A stretch of 64,000 nucleotides of DNA from positions 1 through 64,000 of the forward strand of contig JAACJM010000002.1 of the NCBI GenBank assembly GCA_013368315.1, in the 5' to 3' direction. Positions within the stretch are counted from its first letter, which is position 1. The number at the start of each line of letters is the position of its first letter. The stretch is from Tetrapyrgos nigripes (lineage: Eukaryota; Basidiomycota; Agaricomycetes; Agaricales; Campanellaceae). Below are positions 11,735-22,987 of the stretch, in pieces. The notes beneath the pieces are model-generated. The model did not search any database. It was not told where the DNA came from and saw only the letters and a list, made by a program, of their open reading frames with translations. Made by a program: the position numbers and the translations under genes.

Positions 11735-12113
11735 TATCCCATGAAGCACGACGCTGGCATGACGTCATGGTTGTCGACATCATTACATAGTCCTTGGACC
11801 CGGTCCAGACCGCAATTCGGTTGTCGTAGAGACCGCAATATAAATCTGCAGGCGTGGGAAGATTGCAAAAGTCGACCTAAGTTAATAACTCGCCCTTTAA
11901 GAGGCCTCGTAACTATTGAGCATAGCCACACGCTGAAACGTCGGGTTATAAGAACGAGTCCCTTAAAAGGGCCTCGTAACGCTGGACTAGTCTGTCTGAG
12001 TCCAGTCTATCATTTCGTAAGTGCCCTGTCCGAACCCCTGAAACTCAAACAGCTTTACTTATAAGAGACGTCGCCAGAGCCACCTCAGACACCTTCTGAA
12101 CCCACCCTTCCGG
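11735..12113. repeat. dispersed-family fragment and upstream region of the oxidase gene
   Basis: 11740-11985 aligns by eye with 49120-49300 (GCTGGCATGACGTCATGG, AGTCCTTGGACCC, GTCCAGACCG, GGTTGTCGT, GTCGACCTAAGTTAA). Two GGCCTCGTAAC words, near 11905 and 11975, are the reverse of the family's GTTACGAGGCC end. The rest up to 12113 is the oxidase promoter and 5' leader. Confidence 0.55.
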
Positions 12114-14084
12114 ATGAAAGCTATCCTGTGGATCACGTCGCTGTTTGTATCTGTAGTGCTCAGCAAGCCCAGATGTCGTTGTCTGCATGGAGACCCTTGC
12201 TGGCCCACTGAAGAGGAATTCGTCCAACTCCAATCAAAGCTCTCGCAACCGCTGATTCGTCCAGTGCCTCCCGAGTCTGCATGCTACCCTGAATCGAACC
12301 CTTCTGGTAACTGCACCGATGTCCAAGCGAACGCTGTCGATGGTCGATGGCGTTCAGACCAGGCAGGTTCTATGCAGTCTGCCAACTTTGAGACGTTCGT
12401 TTTCCCAAATGGAACGATTGAGGCGTGCTACCTCAATGCAACACTTGGTTTTCCTTGTCAACAAGGAAGTGTACCTCCCGTTGGAGTAGATGCTCGTCGC
12501 GTGGAAGATGTCCAGGCTGCGGTTAAATTCGCAGCAGACCATGACCTCCGTCTGGTAATAAAAAGCACAGGGTACGTGATGCCTTCCATGATCTCTCCAT
12601 TTACTGACATTGACATTCATCTAGTCATGACTTACTAGGCCGAAGCGCTGCCAAAGGTGCTTTCATGATATGGACTCACCATCTGAAAAACATCACCGCC
12701 AACTCAGCCTTTGTCCCCGAGGGTGCTCCAGAATCTGAAACGTATAATGGTGAGTACAAATGTGCCTGGACATGCATCTACCGCTGACCTTCAAGTAGCG
12801 CTTACTCTTCAGTCTGGTGTTCAGTGGTTTGAAGCGTATAATGCTGCTCAAGAAAATGGTCGTAGTATCATTGGAGGTCTGAGTGTTGGAGGTTCAGTTG
12901 GTGCTGCCGGCGGATGGATACAAGGGGGCGGACATAGCACTCTTTCGCCTCAGCATGGGCTCGGTGAATTTTTTTTTCCTTAGACCTCCCACTTGCCACT
13001 AATCAAACAATAGGTGTTGATAATACCATCCAAATTACGATCGTCACAGCCTCTGGCGAGCAGCTTACAGCCAACGCTCACATCAATTCTGACCTCTTTT
13101 GGGCGGTGAGAGGTGGAGGTGGAGGTACCTACGGCGTATTGACATCAGTCACATATCGCACACACGAGATCACACCTCTTACTGCTGCCGTCGTCGCCGC
13201 CAGCTTTTCATCGCCTGCAGTCAAGAAAGACATCCTTACCGAATACCTTAAACTTTGGCCCGGTCTATCCGATGCTGGTTGGGGTGGCAACCTGGCATTA
13301 TCGAGTACAGATTTCAATTTAGTGCTGGTTGCGCCTAATGTTTCTTGGGCCGATACCAATGCGACTATCGATCCTTTCTTCGATTTCGTCCGAAATGCAC
13401 AACCGGATGCTTCCGCAACAACTATCCTTTTCGACGGGTTTTATAGCTTCTATCAAAGCTTCTTTGTATCTGGCGAGCAGTTTGCCGGGTCGAGCGGGGA
13501 ATTGGCCTCGCGCCTGCTTCCTCGAGAAACCTTTGATCATCCCGAGCACTTGGCTGATGTGATGATGGGCTTCCAGGAGTCTATCAATCTGGTGTGCGTG
13601 CCCTACGTATTTGATTTGTGTCTGATCATACTAACCTTGTACACCGCAGTCACGTCGGCGGCGGTAAAGTTTCTGAAATCGATCCAGACTCTGCTGGGCT
13701 GAACCCTGCTTGGTGCAAGGCGATTGCTCATATGATTGTTGCAAGCGGATGGCTTTCTGGGTCGACTGCAGACCAAATCCGTGCTGTACAGCAAAAGCTC
13801 AGGGACGACTTGGCTATTCTGGAGAGCTTAGTTCCAGGAGGTGGTGCCTACTTCAATGAGGTTTGTCTTGTCTGAAGTCTCAGGTCTTCCACGTTGTACT
13901 TACTCTTACTCTCTTTCCTTAGGCATCTTTGTATGAAATCAACCCTCAACATACGTTCTTTAGGGACCATTATAACCGTTTGGAAGAGATCAAGGGTACA
14001 TATGACCCTAAGGATCTTTTCATTGTTGCGGAAGGAGTAGGTTCTGAGAGATGGGACCCTACATTGAACTGTAAGCTTTACTAG
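12114..14084 (+). CDS. secreted FAD-linked oxidoreductase, berberine-bridge-enzyme-like (FAD_binding_4 + BBE)
   Basis: Six exons (12114-12571, 12625-12749, 12799-12963, 13014-13593, 13650-13860, 13923-14084) join to 566 residues. [17 protein letters not shown] is a signal peptide. The FAD domain shows [31 protein letters not shown], whose histidine in G-H-D is the usual attachment site of covalent FAD. Next come [36 protein letters not shown] and [20 protein letters not shown]. The C-terminus is the BBE domain (Y-x-x-[19 protein letters not shown]). Such enzymes oxidise sugars, alcohols or secondary metabolites with O2 in the extracellular space. The cysteine that gives bicovalent flavin in some members is absent (GGHS in its place), so single attachment is expected. 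The gene looks complete. Confidence 0.93.
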
Positions 14085-14710
14085 CTGCAGAAAGTACTTT
14101 TCTCTCCGTTCTCGTTTGTATGAGTACAATGCGTACAGTAACGATACCTTGTTGATGATTGGTGATGTTCTCATTTAGTGACCCGCATCCGACCCACATC
14201 TGACCCGCATCTGGCTTGGACACGACATGCACGTAAGTCATCGATGGGATTTATCTTGTGTCGTCGAGACACAAGTAATCTAATTATTTCCCCTTTACTC
14301 TCTGTCGTTCCTCACTTTCATTCTGTTTAGAACACCGACAACATTATGTTTGGAAGGTTAGGGATCTGCATGGTACGTGTCCACAGTCCTCAGTGACTAT
14401 CCGATGCGTTTCAATCAGTTTCTGATCCAGGCACTGAGCATAGGCTCAACCATAACTTCTCCTTTCATGTTTTGGAAAGGTCTCTCTCTAAGCCCCTATT
14501 TATCAAGTTTTGGGTGTATCGACAGAAACAAGATATGACGGGTACTTGAATGAGCCTCGAGCTGGCCGCAGCCTAAAAAGCCGAACAATAGGCAGGGGAG
14601 GGACAATGGTGATGGTCGACGCGTTGACTGGAGCTCGCATAGCGGAAATTTACCACGACCGGGTGTTTCGCCTTCTACCCGATCAGGCATTCGAGATGTA
14701 TTCGCTTGTC
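14085..14710. other. 3' flank of the oxidase gene; no supported gene
   Basis: Contains a short tandem of ACCCGCATC(T/C)G words at about 14177-14216, a motif also seen as ACCCG-rich sequence near the right end of the window. Short frames near 14496-14765 and 14510-14782 run opposite to each other and have no family features. Confidence 0.35.
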
Positions 14711-16105
14711 TATGGCAGTAATATTGTCCAAAAATTCTGTTTTTTGCAGGTTCCATTTTCAGCAAATTTTTGCAGGTTCTGACTGTTTACAGGATCATGA
14801 ATTTTTTGCAGGTAGCCAGACAGAATCAAAAAATTTGACAGGTCGACAAAAGACACTCCGATTTTTGCAGTTTGGTTTTCATGTAAGTCGGCAATTTTCA
14901 CAGGTCATTCCCGTTCAATTTTCTGCAGGTTCTAGCTCACAGCTTTTTGCAGGTGGCTTGACAATGATCCTCCAATTTTTTTCGCAGGTCAGATATGACA
15001 GTCAATTTGTACAGGTGAAATTTTTGCAGGTTGGAGGCACTGCCACCAGTCAGCGGATCAGAGATAAGCGGGCTTACACATGGCTTTGGTGACGTGGCCT
15101 GGGTCTTGCTTTTGAATAGCCTTCCATTTTCCAGGTGCGTGTCCGTGTCAGCTATCTCTTTCACTCATTCCTCTTTGATATACAAGTATGTTAATCAAAA
15201 AGATTCGAAATTTGGTTATTTCGCAGCACTCGTACTTGACAGGGTATAAAAAGCAGAAAAAATGATGAGAAGAAAGATAAGTAATACTGTTCAAAATAAT
15301 AATCAAAGTTATAACTATTTGGGTATGTCATGCTCTTAGAGCACTTTAGTACCATGAAGTATATAGGAAAGCTGATACAAAACAGTACCTTTGCACTTTC
15401 AAACTCTGAATCACTTTAGATATCCATAAACTTACAGATAAACAAAGGGATTATTGGTAGGTATGAGTTCACCATTGTCACAAAGGCAAAGTGGTGGGCA
15501 GACATTACATCAACAATAAATAATGTTGGTGCGCTGCCTGTGAATGGTCCTGCTTACCCGGACACTCCTGACTACAGTGCAAGTCCACAGCCTTTCCAGG
15601 TTTAAACTTTAAGCAACTTTGTGGATAATCCTTATAATGTCTTGTATCCAGCCTTACTTATCAGCGATCAAATAGCCACTTGGTGATGGACCAGATGGCT
15701 GCCCGAATCCAGTGCCACTCTGCATGACAAAAGCCATCAAGTATAGACCTTGGATAGAACCTGTGAAAATTACGCATTCACTTTCTTCTCAACCTGCGAA
15801 TATTTACAATGTGGAGCCTGTAAATTTTTGAATGGAGCAGGACTTGCAAAAAAATTCTCACTTTGAAAGGAATCAACCTGCAAAAAATAGCCATCATAAG
15901 GAACAGACCTGTGAAATTTCCAGCAAGTATGGAGGATCTGTGTAAAAAAAGCTCATCACTTGTTTTGAGAGAGGACCTGTGCAAAAAGAGACAGAAACTT
16001 TGGAAATCAGTCCAACCTGCATGAAAAACCATAAAAATTGCCGAAAAAGGGTCAACCTGCGAAAAAAAAGCCACTTTGGAAATTTTGGACAGTATTATTG
16101 CCATA
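14711..16105. mobile_element. 1,395-bp DNA element with 19-bp TIRs and arrays of TTTTTGCAGGT subterminal repeats
   Basis: The ends are TATGGCAGTAATATTGTCC and GGACAGTATTATTGCCATA (inverted, two mismatches), flanked on both sides by CTTGTC, a likely 6-bp target duplication (14705-14710 and 16106-16111). Inside the left 330 bp about a dozen copies of a T-rich word ending GCAGGT or ACAGGT recur every 20-40 bp. Inside the right 330 bp about nine copies occur in reverse complement (ACCTGCAAAAAA, ACCTGTGAAA). Such arrays are typical transposase-binding sites of large class II elements. The centre has no transposase frame, so the copy is non-autonomous. The superfamily is undetermined. Confidence 0.85.
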
Positions 16106-16111
16106 CTTGTC

Positions 16112-16465
16112 TGCCTAGGGAGACTAGATTACTGGCCTCCCCTCAGCATGCGCACACGCTAATCCCCCTCTGTTGCTGTCGCAACATCCTCTCCATCAAC
16201 CGAATCCACACTTTCTGCCTTGTTCCCTACCCCCACCTGTGACAGATGAAACCTCACGTATCCACTCCCCGTCCTTCTCATTCCTCTCCGATTCCACCCA
16301 ATAAGCTCTCGACACGATCTTTGAGTCCGATCATACATCCTTTTTTCAAGCCAGGACACAGTTTTTTTATAAAAGTTTTACAAAATATCGGGATTATAAC
16401 CTTAGAAGCTCCTTTATAAAAAGCGACGGTTGAACCTTGGCCACACGTGACTAGACCATCTTATA
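16112..16465. other. non-coding gap between two inverted-repeat elements
   Basis: No frame longer than about 80 codons and no motif recognised. The sequence ends in an AT-rich stretch (about 16355-16420) before the foldback element. Confidence 0.3.
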
Positions 16466-16663
16466 CACAGCGGGGCGCGGAGCATATTTGCCTGCTATTT
16501 TTGTGCGCTCTTAAATGACGGATTTTGCTCGGCACTGGGCATACTCCATATGGCACCGATTTGAGGCCGATATTCCATATGGAGTATGCCCGGGGCCGAG
16601 CAAAGATCCGTCATTTAAGAGCGCACAAAAATAGCTGGCAAATATGCTCCGCGCCCCGCTGTG
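16466..16663. mobile_element. 198-bp near-perfect hairpin (foldback MITE)
   Basis: CACAGCGGGGCGCGGAGCAT on the left returns as its reverse complement at the right end. The arms remain paired through AAATGACGGAT and GCTCGGC to a central CCATATGG-rich loop. Arms of about 85-90 bp leave a loop of about 15-20 bp. The composition is GC-rich at both ends, unlike the AT-rich flanks. Confidence 0.8.
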
Positions 16664-16825
16664 ATAAAGCGACCTGCCCTTTTCAGCGGTAGCTCATGGA
16701 CCCAGCATGGTCTCTCGCGGAAAATGCCATCGTGGGCGTAGCTCGGCACCGCGCTGCCATCGGATTTGTAGGAAATCGCTGAGCTAGCTCGGGTTATTCG
16801 GAAAACGCCTGGGCCTCGGGTTATT

Positions 16826-17215
16826 CCGTGCGTGGGAACATTTCCGCCCTCCTTGCACTTGCCTTGCGCCTGCCACGGCGCCATTTCTGCTATATATATC
16901 GCTCTACTACTGTATTATAGTACAAATTGTATGAGTACATAAGTAAATAATGGTACATGAGCTCAACTGAGCTTGCTTTTAGGTCTGCCGAAAGTATGCT
17001 GGTCTGGGTTACGCTTGGGCTCGGGCTGATCCCTGCGTGGGAATATTTCCGCCCTCGCCCGCCGTTGCTGCCATATATATTGCCCTACTTCTGTATTATT
17101 AAAAGAATTACATACGTACATTTTTAGATGGTACATGCAAGAGAGATCGCTGTTGGGTTTGCCGAAAGGGTGCTGGGGCGGGGGGCACCACATCCTGGGA
17201 ATATTTCCACCCTGC
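16826..17215. repeat. diverged tandem repeat, unit about 155-205 bp, at least two copies plus a partial third
   Basis: The words CGTGGGAA(C/T)ATTTCCGCCCT recur at about 16829 and 17034, with a third partial form at about 17195. Between them ATATATAT-GC-CTACT-CTGTATTAT, GGTACATG and TGCCGAAAG-TGCTGG recur in the same order. The open frames here simply read through the repeat. Confidence 0.6.
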
Positions 17216-17231
17216 TTGGGCACCCACCTAC

Positions 17232-17505
17232 TGGGGTAAAGTGCCATCGCTTCGCATGGCAAGCTACGAGGCCCTCAGATCGGGGGAGGAAGCAAGGAGG
17301 AAGACAAGGCGCACCCTGATGCTGCCTACGCTGCCTTGGTTATGCATTTGTCCGAGGAAGCCGTGAACGACGTCATGATGGTCTCGACTCTCGACCGTGA
17401 TTCCAGATCTATGATCGATGAGCGCTTGCGAGCGCCAACGAACAGGGGTGGAAGTTTGAACCCGTGGAAAAGTTTTCGAGGTCGACCTAAGTTAACTCAG
17501 CCTAA
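17232..17505 (+). repeat. full-length copy of a dispersed short non-coding repeat family
   Basis: Begins GGGGTAAAGTGCCATCGCTT and GCATGGCAAGCTACGAGGCC, and ends AGTTTTCGAGGTCGACCTAA then GTTAACTCAGCC. The same beginning and end frame the copy at about 48996-49300. Pieces occur near 5.3-5.5, 9.4, 10.1-10.3, 11.7-11.98 and 61.2 kb. Length is about 270-305 bp; it is non-coding and no clear terminal inverted repeat was found. SINE-like or MITE-like origin cannot be decided here. Confidence 0.65.
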
Positions 17506-17559
17506 AGGCCTCATAATAAGCCATCTAATCCCATTATTCCTGTACTATACGAGTATACA

Positions 17560-18010
17560 ATATAATAAAGACAACTTTACTTATAATAATCATCTTCGGA
17601 ATCATAACCAAGGTCATCAGCAGTCACCTCAAGCATATCCTCCTCGTTCTCCTAAACATTCCTGACCACTACACCACTCTTATTGCTCCAATCCACGTCC
17701 TCCTCAACTATCTTCTCTAGGTAATCCAATTTCTCTGTTTTGCCATTTTCCCAATCCTTCTTAACATCAGAAACACCCCTATAGCCTTCAGTCTCAATTC
17801 AGTCTTCTCCTTCTTCAACCTTTCCTCCTTCTGCAGGTCAAGTGTGCTCAGGCCAGCTTGGGGTATTAAAGGTTCCTTTTCGTCCTCGTCGCCTGAATAG
17901 GTATAGTATTGTTGACCGTCAACGTCGTTGTTCTTTCGCCTTGCAGCTGTTGCGGCTGCAGTTTGCGCAGCTCGAGCCTCCCACTTTCGTTTTCTGCCTG
18001 TATTCCATCA
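17560..18010 (-). pseudogene. decayed reading frame for a charged, low-complexity protein
   Basis: Read on the minus strand, one frame runs KWEARAAQTAAATAARRKNN, then YYTYSGDEDEKEPLIPQAGL and LQKEERLKKEKTELRLKAIG. It shifts frame near 17760 to KKDWENGKTEKLDYLEKIV, meets a TAG, and resumes ENEEDMLEVTADDLGYDSED. The composition is clearly protein-like, but the frameshift and stop show decay. The family was not recognised; it may derive from a transposon gene. Confidence 0.45.
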
Positions 18011-18481
18011 TGTGGCCTTGTCGAGGGCACTGGGCATCAACATGACGCACTTGACGCGCTTTTGCAGCATCTAGATGTGCAGCAAGGGTACGGAGGAGGA
18101 CGCGACTTGGTTGTTTACGTTTATTTTTCCAGACCGTTTACTGCGTCTTCGGAAAATTCCACATCCATGCTCCTAGCTCAAGTATTGCCTTCGGAATGTT
18201 CGGGATTTCAGGCTTTTGGGATTTGATTTGTATTTAACGATTTTTTTTTCAGATGGACTCGAGTTTTCCTTGACCTACATACTGCTACTGTACCTTACTC
18301 TACACTTTTGGCAAATGTAAATTGTTAAATACAAATAATATCTTCAGTACTATCATATGGGTGTTTTTCCGTGAGGGATAACGTTAGTCATTGAAGAAAT
18401 AATAACGGCGGAGAAACACAGGGGCTGTTTTACGCTGTAACGCGCTCAACCTTCCTAATTGGGATGTCATGGCGCGGAGTT

Positions 18482-19156
18482 TAAAGTTCACAGGTAGTGC
18501 CCATACTCACATCTACTCCAAGCACCCAACCAACGAATCAAGCACGTCAGCGTCGTGACAGTAGTTCCGCAGCAGGTGATTGGATCAAGAACTTGCGTTG
18601 CCATTAAAGAATCGTTGAAAGCGCTCTGGATAGAATTTATTGAAGGTAATAACCAAGGGCAAGAATGATTTGACAATACTGAAGTGACAGGATTGCAAGT
18701 TCCGTAAACAGAGCGTCAGAATCAAGTGATTGTTGATCCCCAAAACCTGTTGTAGGTAGGTCTTTTGAACCTCCAACCAGCATTATAATCAGTTGGTTGG
18801 AGATCCAACATGACATCACACCCTTCAACGAGGTATAAGTACTGCACTTGCGTCTTTCCAGGCCTCTGTAGCGATGCGAGAGAAATGAGCGAAGATGCTG
18901 CACTCCATTGAACAGTAATACCAACATATTGGACGATCTCACCGGCAAGCGTGAGATCAGGTAATTGACCATTTAGAGGTCCAAACACCATTTCCAATGA
19001 CTTGAGTCGCAGAGAACGCTGAAATGGAGGATGAGTGAGCCCAATTGCCAGGTTTCCGCTAAGTATTGCAGTTGCGTTTTCACGGGCATCTGGCAATGTG
19101 TGAGTGGAGACGAGCGAAAATGTTACATTGCATTGAACAAAAAATGATCCCAGCAT
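18482..19156 (-). CDS. unrecognised open frame, 144 codons (18722-19156), possibly with a downstream exon
   Basis: The frame has protein-like composition (GLTHPPFQRSLRLKSLEMVF and LASLQRPGKTQVQYLYLVEG) and no interruption. A second minus-strand frame (18585-18776) overlaps its end and could be joined by a splice. No signal peptide, helix or named motif. It may be an orphan gene or the remnant of one. Confidence 0.3.
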
Positions 19157-19159
19157 AGG

Positions 19160-21157
19160 TGTATGTATCTGTATCTGTTTCCATGAATGTTCTGATCTAT
19201 GATCAGAAAAGAGTTCTCATTGACGTTGTTATTGGAACTAGTATGAGTAGTATGGAAGTGTCAAGGTTAGTAGATAGTCATCTACATGCTATGTACAGTA
19301 GCAGAGGTAAGTATATATTTGGGAGGGAGGAAGGAGGCCCAGTAGAGGCAGACCGAGAAGATCAAATATTGTACAGTGCTCAATGATACTGCCAGGAGGC
19401 ATGGGGGGGTAGAAAGATTCTTCTTTACAAGATCACAATGTAGATTTAGCGAGTCAACAGGGCCACTCTGCCGAAGATGGAAGACATGAATCTGGCCTCA
19501 AATAGCGGAGAAAGCCTTGTTTTAACTTTTGGTAGATGATCAAAGTCGCTATTTTACTTTGTAGAGCATTTTGGAGCAGAATCTGAGAGGAGAGTGGGAG
19601 TGTCAGAAGATGTAGAGCTGAACGTGACGACATTTGGGCAACAAAGGGGAGTTGAGACTGAACAATTCAGAAGTTGAAGGGAGTTGCTCGTCACAGTTGA
19701 GAAAGAACTGGGTTATCAGATGTAAACTGAAAATGCGACTAGATTGCTTCGAAAGTATTCAAGTACATGTAGAAAGTATATGTATAGAGTAAGAATGTCT
19801 CTGAGTATGCAAGGGTAAGACAATAGTACTTCAGTGAAGGGTGAGAGCACCTCTCACAATCTAGGCACAGCAGAGGCAACTGCAGGAGTTACAGTGGTGC
19901 CTGCAGGAACAAACGAGCGTAGTGACGGTATGGATGGCAGAGGTGACAATGAGAATAATGAGGAAAGGAGATGGGACACAAATGGTGCCCAAAGATATGG
20001 AGTCAGGGTCAGGAATCCACGAGACTTCGCCAGATTCGAGATATATCACCTGTAAGAAGGTGTAAGGGAAGGGAGGATAGCGAGGATTAGAGGATAACAA
20101 CGGGAGGCTTGTGATAGGGTCTATGCACCTCGTAGGGGGAGGAATCTCTTTAGCGTGTGTGTGTGTGTGGGGGGATGAGAGTTGGAGAGGAGGTAGTATG
20201 TTCTGGTAGTCAGAATTGAGACTTACGTGCAGTGAAGAAGGCAGACGACATGTTTGAGTCGACTACACTGAGAAATCACAGAGCGCTGATTGGCTCCTGG
20301 CCATGTTTTGGTGGCTGTGTCATGCAGAATTTGAGGGAAAGGACTGCAGCTCGACGTTGTCAACAGCGAGGACTATTAAGGAGCGTGTATATCACTACAA
20401 GAGATGCAAGAGAGACTTGAGGGGCATGAGAGAGTGAGTATACCAAGTTTCAGATGAGAAGGACGCTGGGAAGGGGCTGGATTTGTTTTTTTGGATTGTC
20501 TGATGATGGTGGTTGTAATAAGCTTAAACCCGCCTGCAGGCTGCAAGGCAAACTTATACATCTACTTATGTGCCGAAGATACCAGTTTGCGGCTTGAACC
20601 ACAGTCCAAACGATATGATCTTCTCCAAAGTGGAGGTGTCAGTTGGAGAGGCAGTTTTGACGATGTATACCTGCCCTTCCAGAAGAGTAGCATGAATCAT
20701 AGCACGGGCTAGGTCGGTAGAGAGTGACCAGTCGCCTCCGATCATTACTTTTCAAGGCGTATCTGCTCATTGGTCAATGGATGCCATTCAGTATTAGTGA
20801 GTATGCTGTATACAGGATGATGTTTGTAGATTCGGATTCTCACCTCCTTCATAAGCCTTCGTTTGATTTCAACTAAACGCTCTATCTCCTGATCTGCATA
20901 CAATAAATGTGAATGGATGACAATTCGTTCAGTGGTAACAATGAGAGACAATGGTAAACTTCAATTTAACACTTACCAGTCATGCTATTGATCAGCTCTA
21001 CTGTGGAACTTGGCATCATCTTGCTGCGCACGTTCAAGTAGAAAAGCAAGATAAGAAAGGGTCACTCGTGCAAACAGCCAGTGGTGTTCTTATACTCATA
21101 GAGTCATATCAAGTTCCTGGATGCCCACAAGTGGCCACCAGCAACTGTCAGCATGCC
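19160..21157. other. 2-kb stretch with no supported gene
   Basis: Several small overlapping frames (19834-20055, 20491-20712, 20951-21196) show no splice support or motif. A (GT)n tract lies at about 20155-20170. The region is the left flank of the Copia insertion. Confidence 0.3.
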
Positions 21158-21162
21158 AGAAC
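21158..21162. repeat. target-site duplication AGAAC, left copy
   Basis: AGAAC directly precedes the 5' LTR and recurs directly after the 3' LTR at 26100-26104. A perfect 5-bp duplication is the normal signature of LTR-retroelement integration. Confidence 0.95.
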
Positions 21163-21397
21163 TGTTGGAATTAAGCGATTACGATCATGTTACTAAGTTA
21201 CAATGCATATGGCATCACTCAGGTACTGCAGACTTACAGTCAAACAATCACACAGATATACTTAGACTATTTATATTATTATACTACTTTGATTAATGAT
21301 ATATACTTGAGAGTCAAGCGAGATACGTTCGCATGCTCTTACCCCCCACTTTGTGACTCTCGCTAAGATTACTCACTAAGATAACCTAAGTTTAACA
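21163..21397 (+). repeat. 5' LTR of the Copia element
   Basis: Starts TGTTGGAATTAAGC and ends AGTTTAACA. The next bases, GGTTATGGGCCC, are in the primer-binding-site position; the cognate tRNA was not identified. At four of the five LTR differences this copy has TG or CA where the 3' LTR has CG. Confidence 0.95.
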
Positions 21398-21490
21398 GGT
21401 TATGGGCCCCGACTAGCTTGCTATAACTTCGATAAACACTTGCTCTACTCTGCTTTACTCTTTACTCGTACTCTGTTCTTGGACTAGTAT

Positions 21491-22987
21491 ATGACTAGTC
21501 GACAAACTCGATCTCAAGGACCAGCCCCAGATATTCCACTTCCTACTACCAGTTGTCACTCTAGTACCCAAACTCCTACTCCGCCTGTATCATCTACTTC
21601 TCAGGCACAACCACTTGATCCTCCCATCCAAAACCCCCTTCCATTCGCACTCACTCCCATTATGTCTGATGCTGGCGAAAATACTAGTGCCAATGTCCGG
21701 GGTAACGTCCCTCCTCCATCATCATCTCCTCCATCTTCCCCTACTTCATCGGTCGCATTATCTATGCCCAAGAATACAAACCCCAATTACGTGATGCCGC
21801 TCAGCGACATCAACAAAGCTTTTGATTCCTTGTCAGTTCTTACTGGCAGTGAGAATTGGAAGATGTGGTACTTTCGCGCTAATAACGCTTTACGGGTGAT
21901 TCATCACCAACACTTCAAAAGCTCCGGGCTACATCCTGGTAACACTGTCAAACTAGCCTGTTTGAACGCTATTACAGGCAAGATAGATGATAAAATTATG
22001 ATCCACTACATCGAAGAGTTGGATGCGATAGAGCTTATCGAGAAGCTCAAGCAACGTTTCGATCCTTCATCCACAGTTCAAGAGTCCAACGAGCTGTGGA
22101 AACTCTTCAACTTACGTAAACCAGTCTGGGAGTTTGATAAGCTCCTCGACGAAGCTCAGGATCTGTGGGCTTCTATCAAGAAGAGAGACATAGATGTCTC
22201 AGATCAAGTCTTTTACTCAGCCCTGGTGGGGATTATTCCCCCACACTATCACTTTGTTCGCAGTTCTTACGAAGCAACTGTGGATGCGGCTGCCACTACA
22301 TGGGATGCCACTACTGCACCAGAAGGGGAGAAACCTGTATACACAGCTGTTGACCTCATTGCACGACTAAAGAAGGAATTCACCAACTATCGTTTGAGCA
22401 ATGCTCGAACGTATCCTTCGTCGTCAGGTAAGAAGTCTGACAAGAAGTCTGGCAGCACTAGTCAAGGCGGTGCTCAACGATCAGACAAGTCAAAAGGGGA
22501 ATGCGCTAACACTGCAGCGCCGTACCAGAAGCCTTCTGATGGCAAGAAAGATCAGAAATGCTTCAATTGCAACAAGATGGGTCATACAACCCAGACGTGC
22601 CCAGAACCGTGGATTGAAAAGTCCAAAGAGGCTATGAAGAAGAAAGGGATTACAAAACAATCCAACAAAGGCAAGGTCAAGGAGAATGCATCAGTTGCCA
22701 TCTCCATGCCTGCGTCTTCTTCTTCTCAAGTTGCGACTACGTCAACTTTGCAATTGGACTGGGTACAGTCGATTTCTTCAGGCGACGTCGAGATGGAAGA
22801 CTCTGAGACTCCAGTGAGTCATCATATTTCCCTACCTGCTTTTAGCGCGATCTCTGACCAAGATCATACGCATATAATTGATTCTGGTGCTACTATACAC
22901 TGTACACCGTATCTTAACTTACTTTTCAACGTTCATACTACGCCTGCTATAACTTCGATTAGCAGGCGATATGCGGGTAGAAGTTAG
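21491..22987 (+). CDS. Copia Gag and start of protease
   Basis: 498 codons from an ATG. The N-terminus is Pro/Ser/Thr-rich. The middle resembles Copia Gag (GSENWKMWYFRANNALRVI, IEKLKQRFDPSSTVQESNEL). A CCHC zinc knuckle, C-F-N-C-N-K-M-G-H-T-T-Q-T-C, follows at about residues 356-369, binding the RNA genome. The retropepsin active site is IIDSGATIHC at about residue 463. The frame then leaves the protease early (SISRRYAGRS stop), because pol continues in another frame from about 22965. Confidence 0.93.
   Translation: MTSRQTRSQGPAPDIPLPTTSCHSSTQTPTPPVSSTSQAQPLDPPIQNPLPFALTPIMSDAGENTSANVRGNVPPPSSSPPSSPTSSVALSMPKNTNPNYVMPLSDINKAFDSLSVLTGSENWKMWYFRANNALRVIHHQHFKSSGLHPGNTVKLACLNAITGKIDDKIMIHYIEELDAIELIEKLKQRFDPSSTVQESNELWKLFNLRKPVWEFDKLLDEAQDLWASIKKRDIDVSDQVFYSALVGIIPPHYHFVRSSYEATVDAAATTWDATTAPEGEKPVYTAVDLIARLKKEFTNYRLSNARTYPSSSGKKSDKKSGSTSQGGAQRSDKSKGECANTAAPYQKPSDGKKDQKCFNCNKMGHTTQTCPEPWIEKSKEAMKKKGITKQSNKGKVKENASVAISMPASSSSQVATTSTLQLDWVQSISSGDVEMEDSETPVSHHISLPAFSAISDQDHTHIIDSGATIHCTPYLNLLFNVHTTPAITSISRRYAGRS

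Noticed and set aside
17101..17320. Short frames within the tandem repeat and dispersed element
   Set aside because: They read through repeats found elsewhere in the window in non-coding context.
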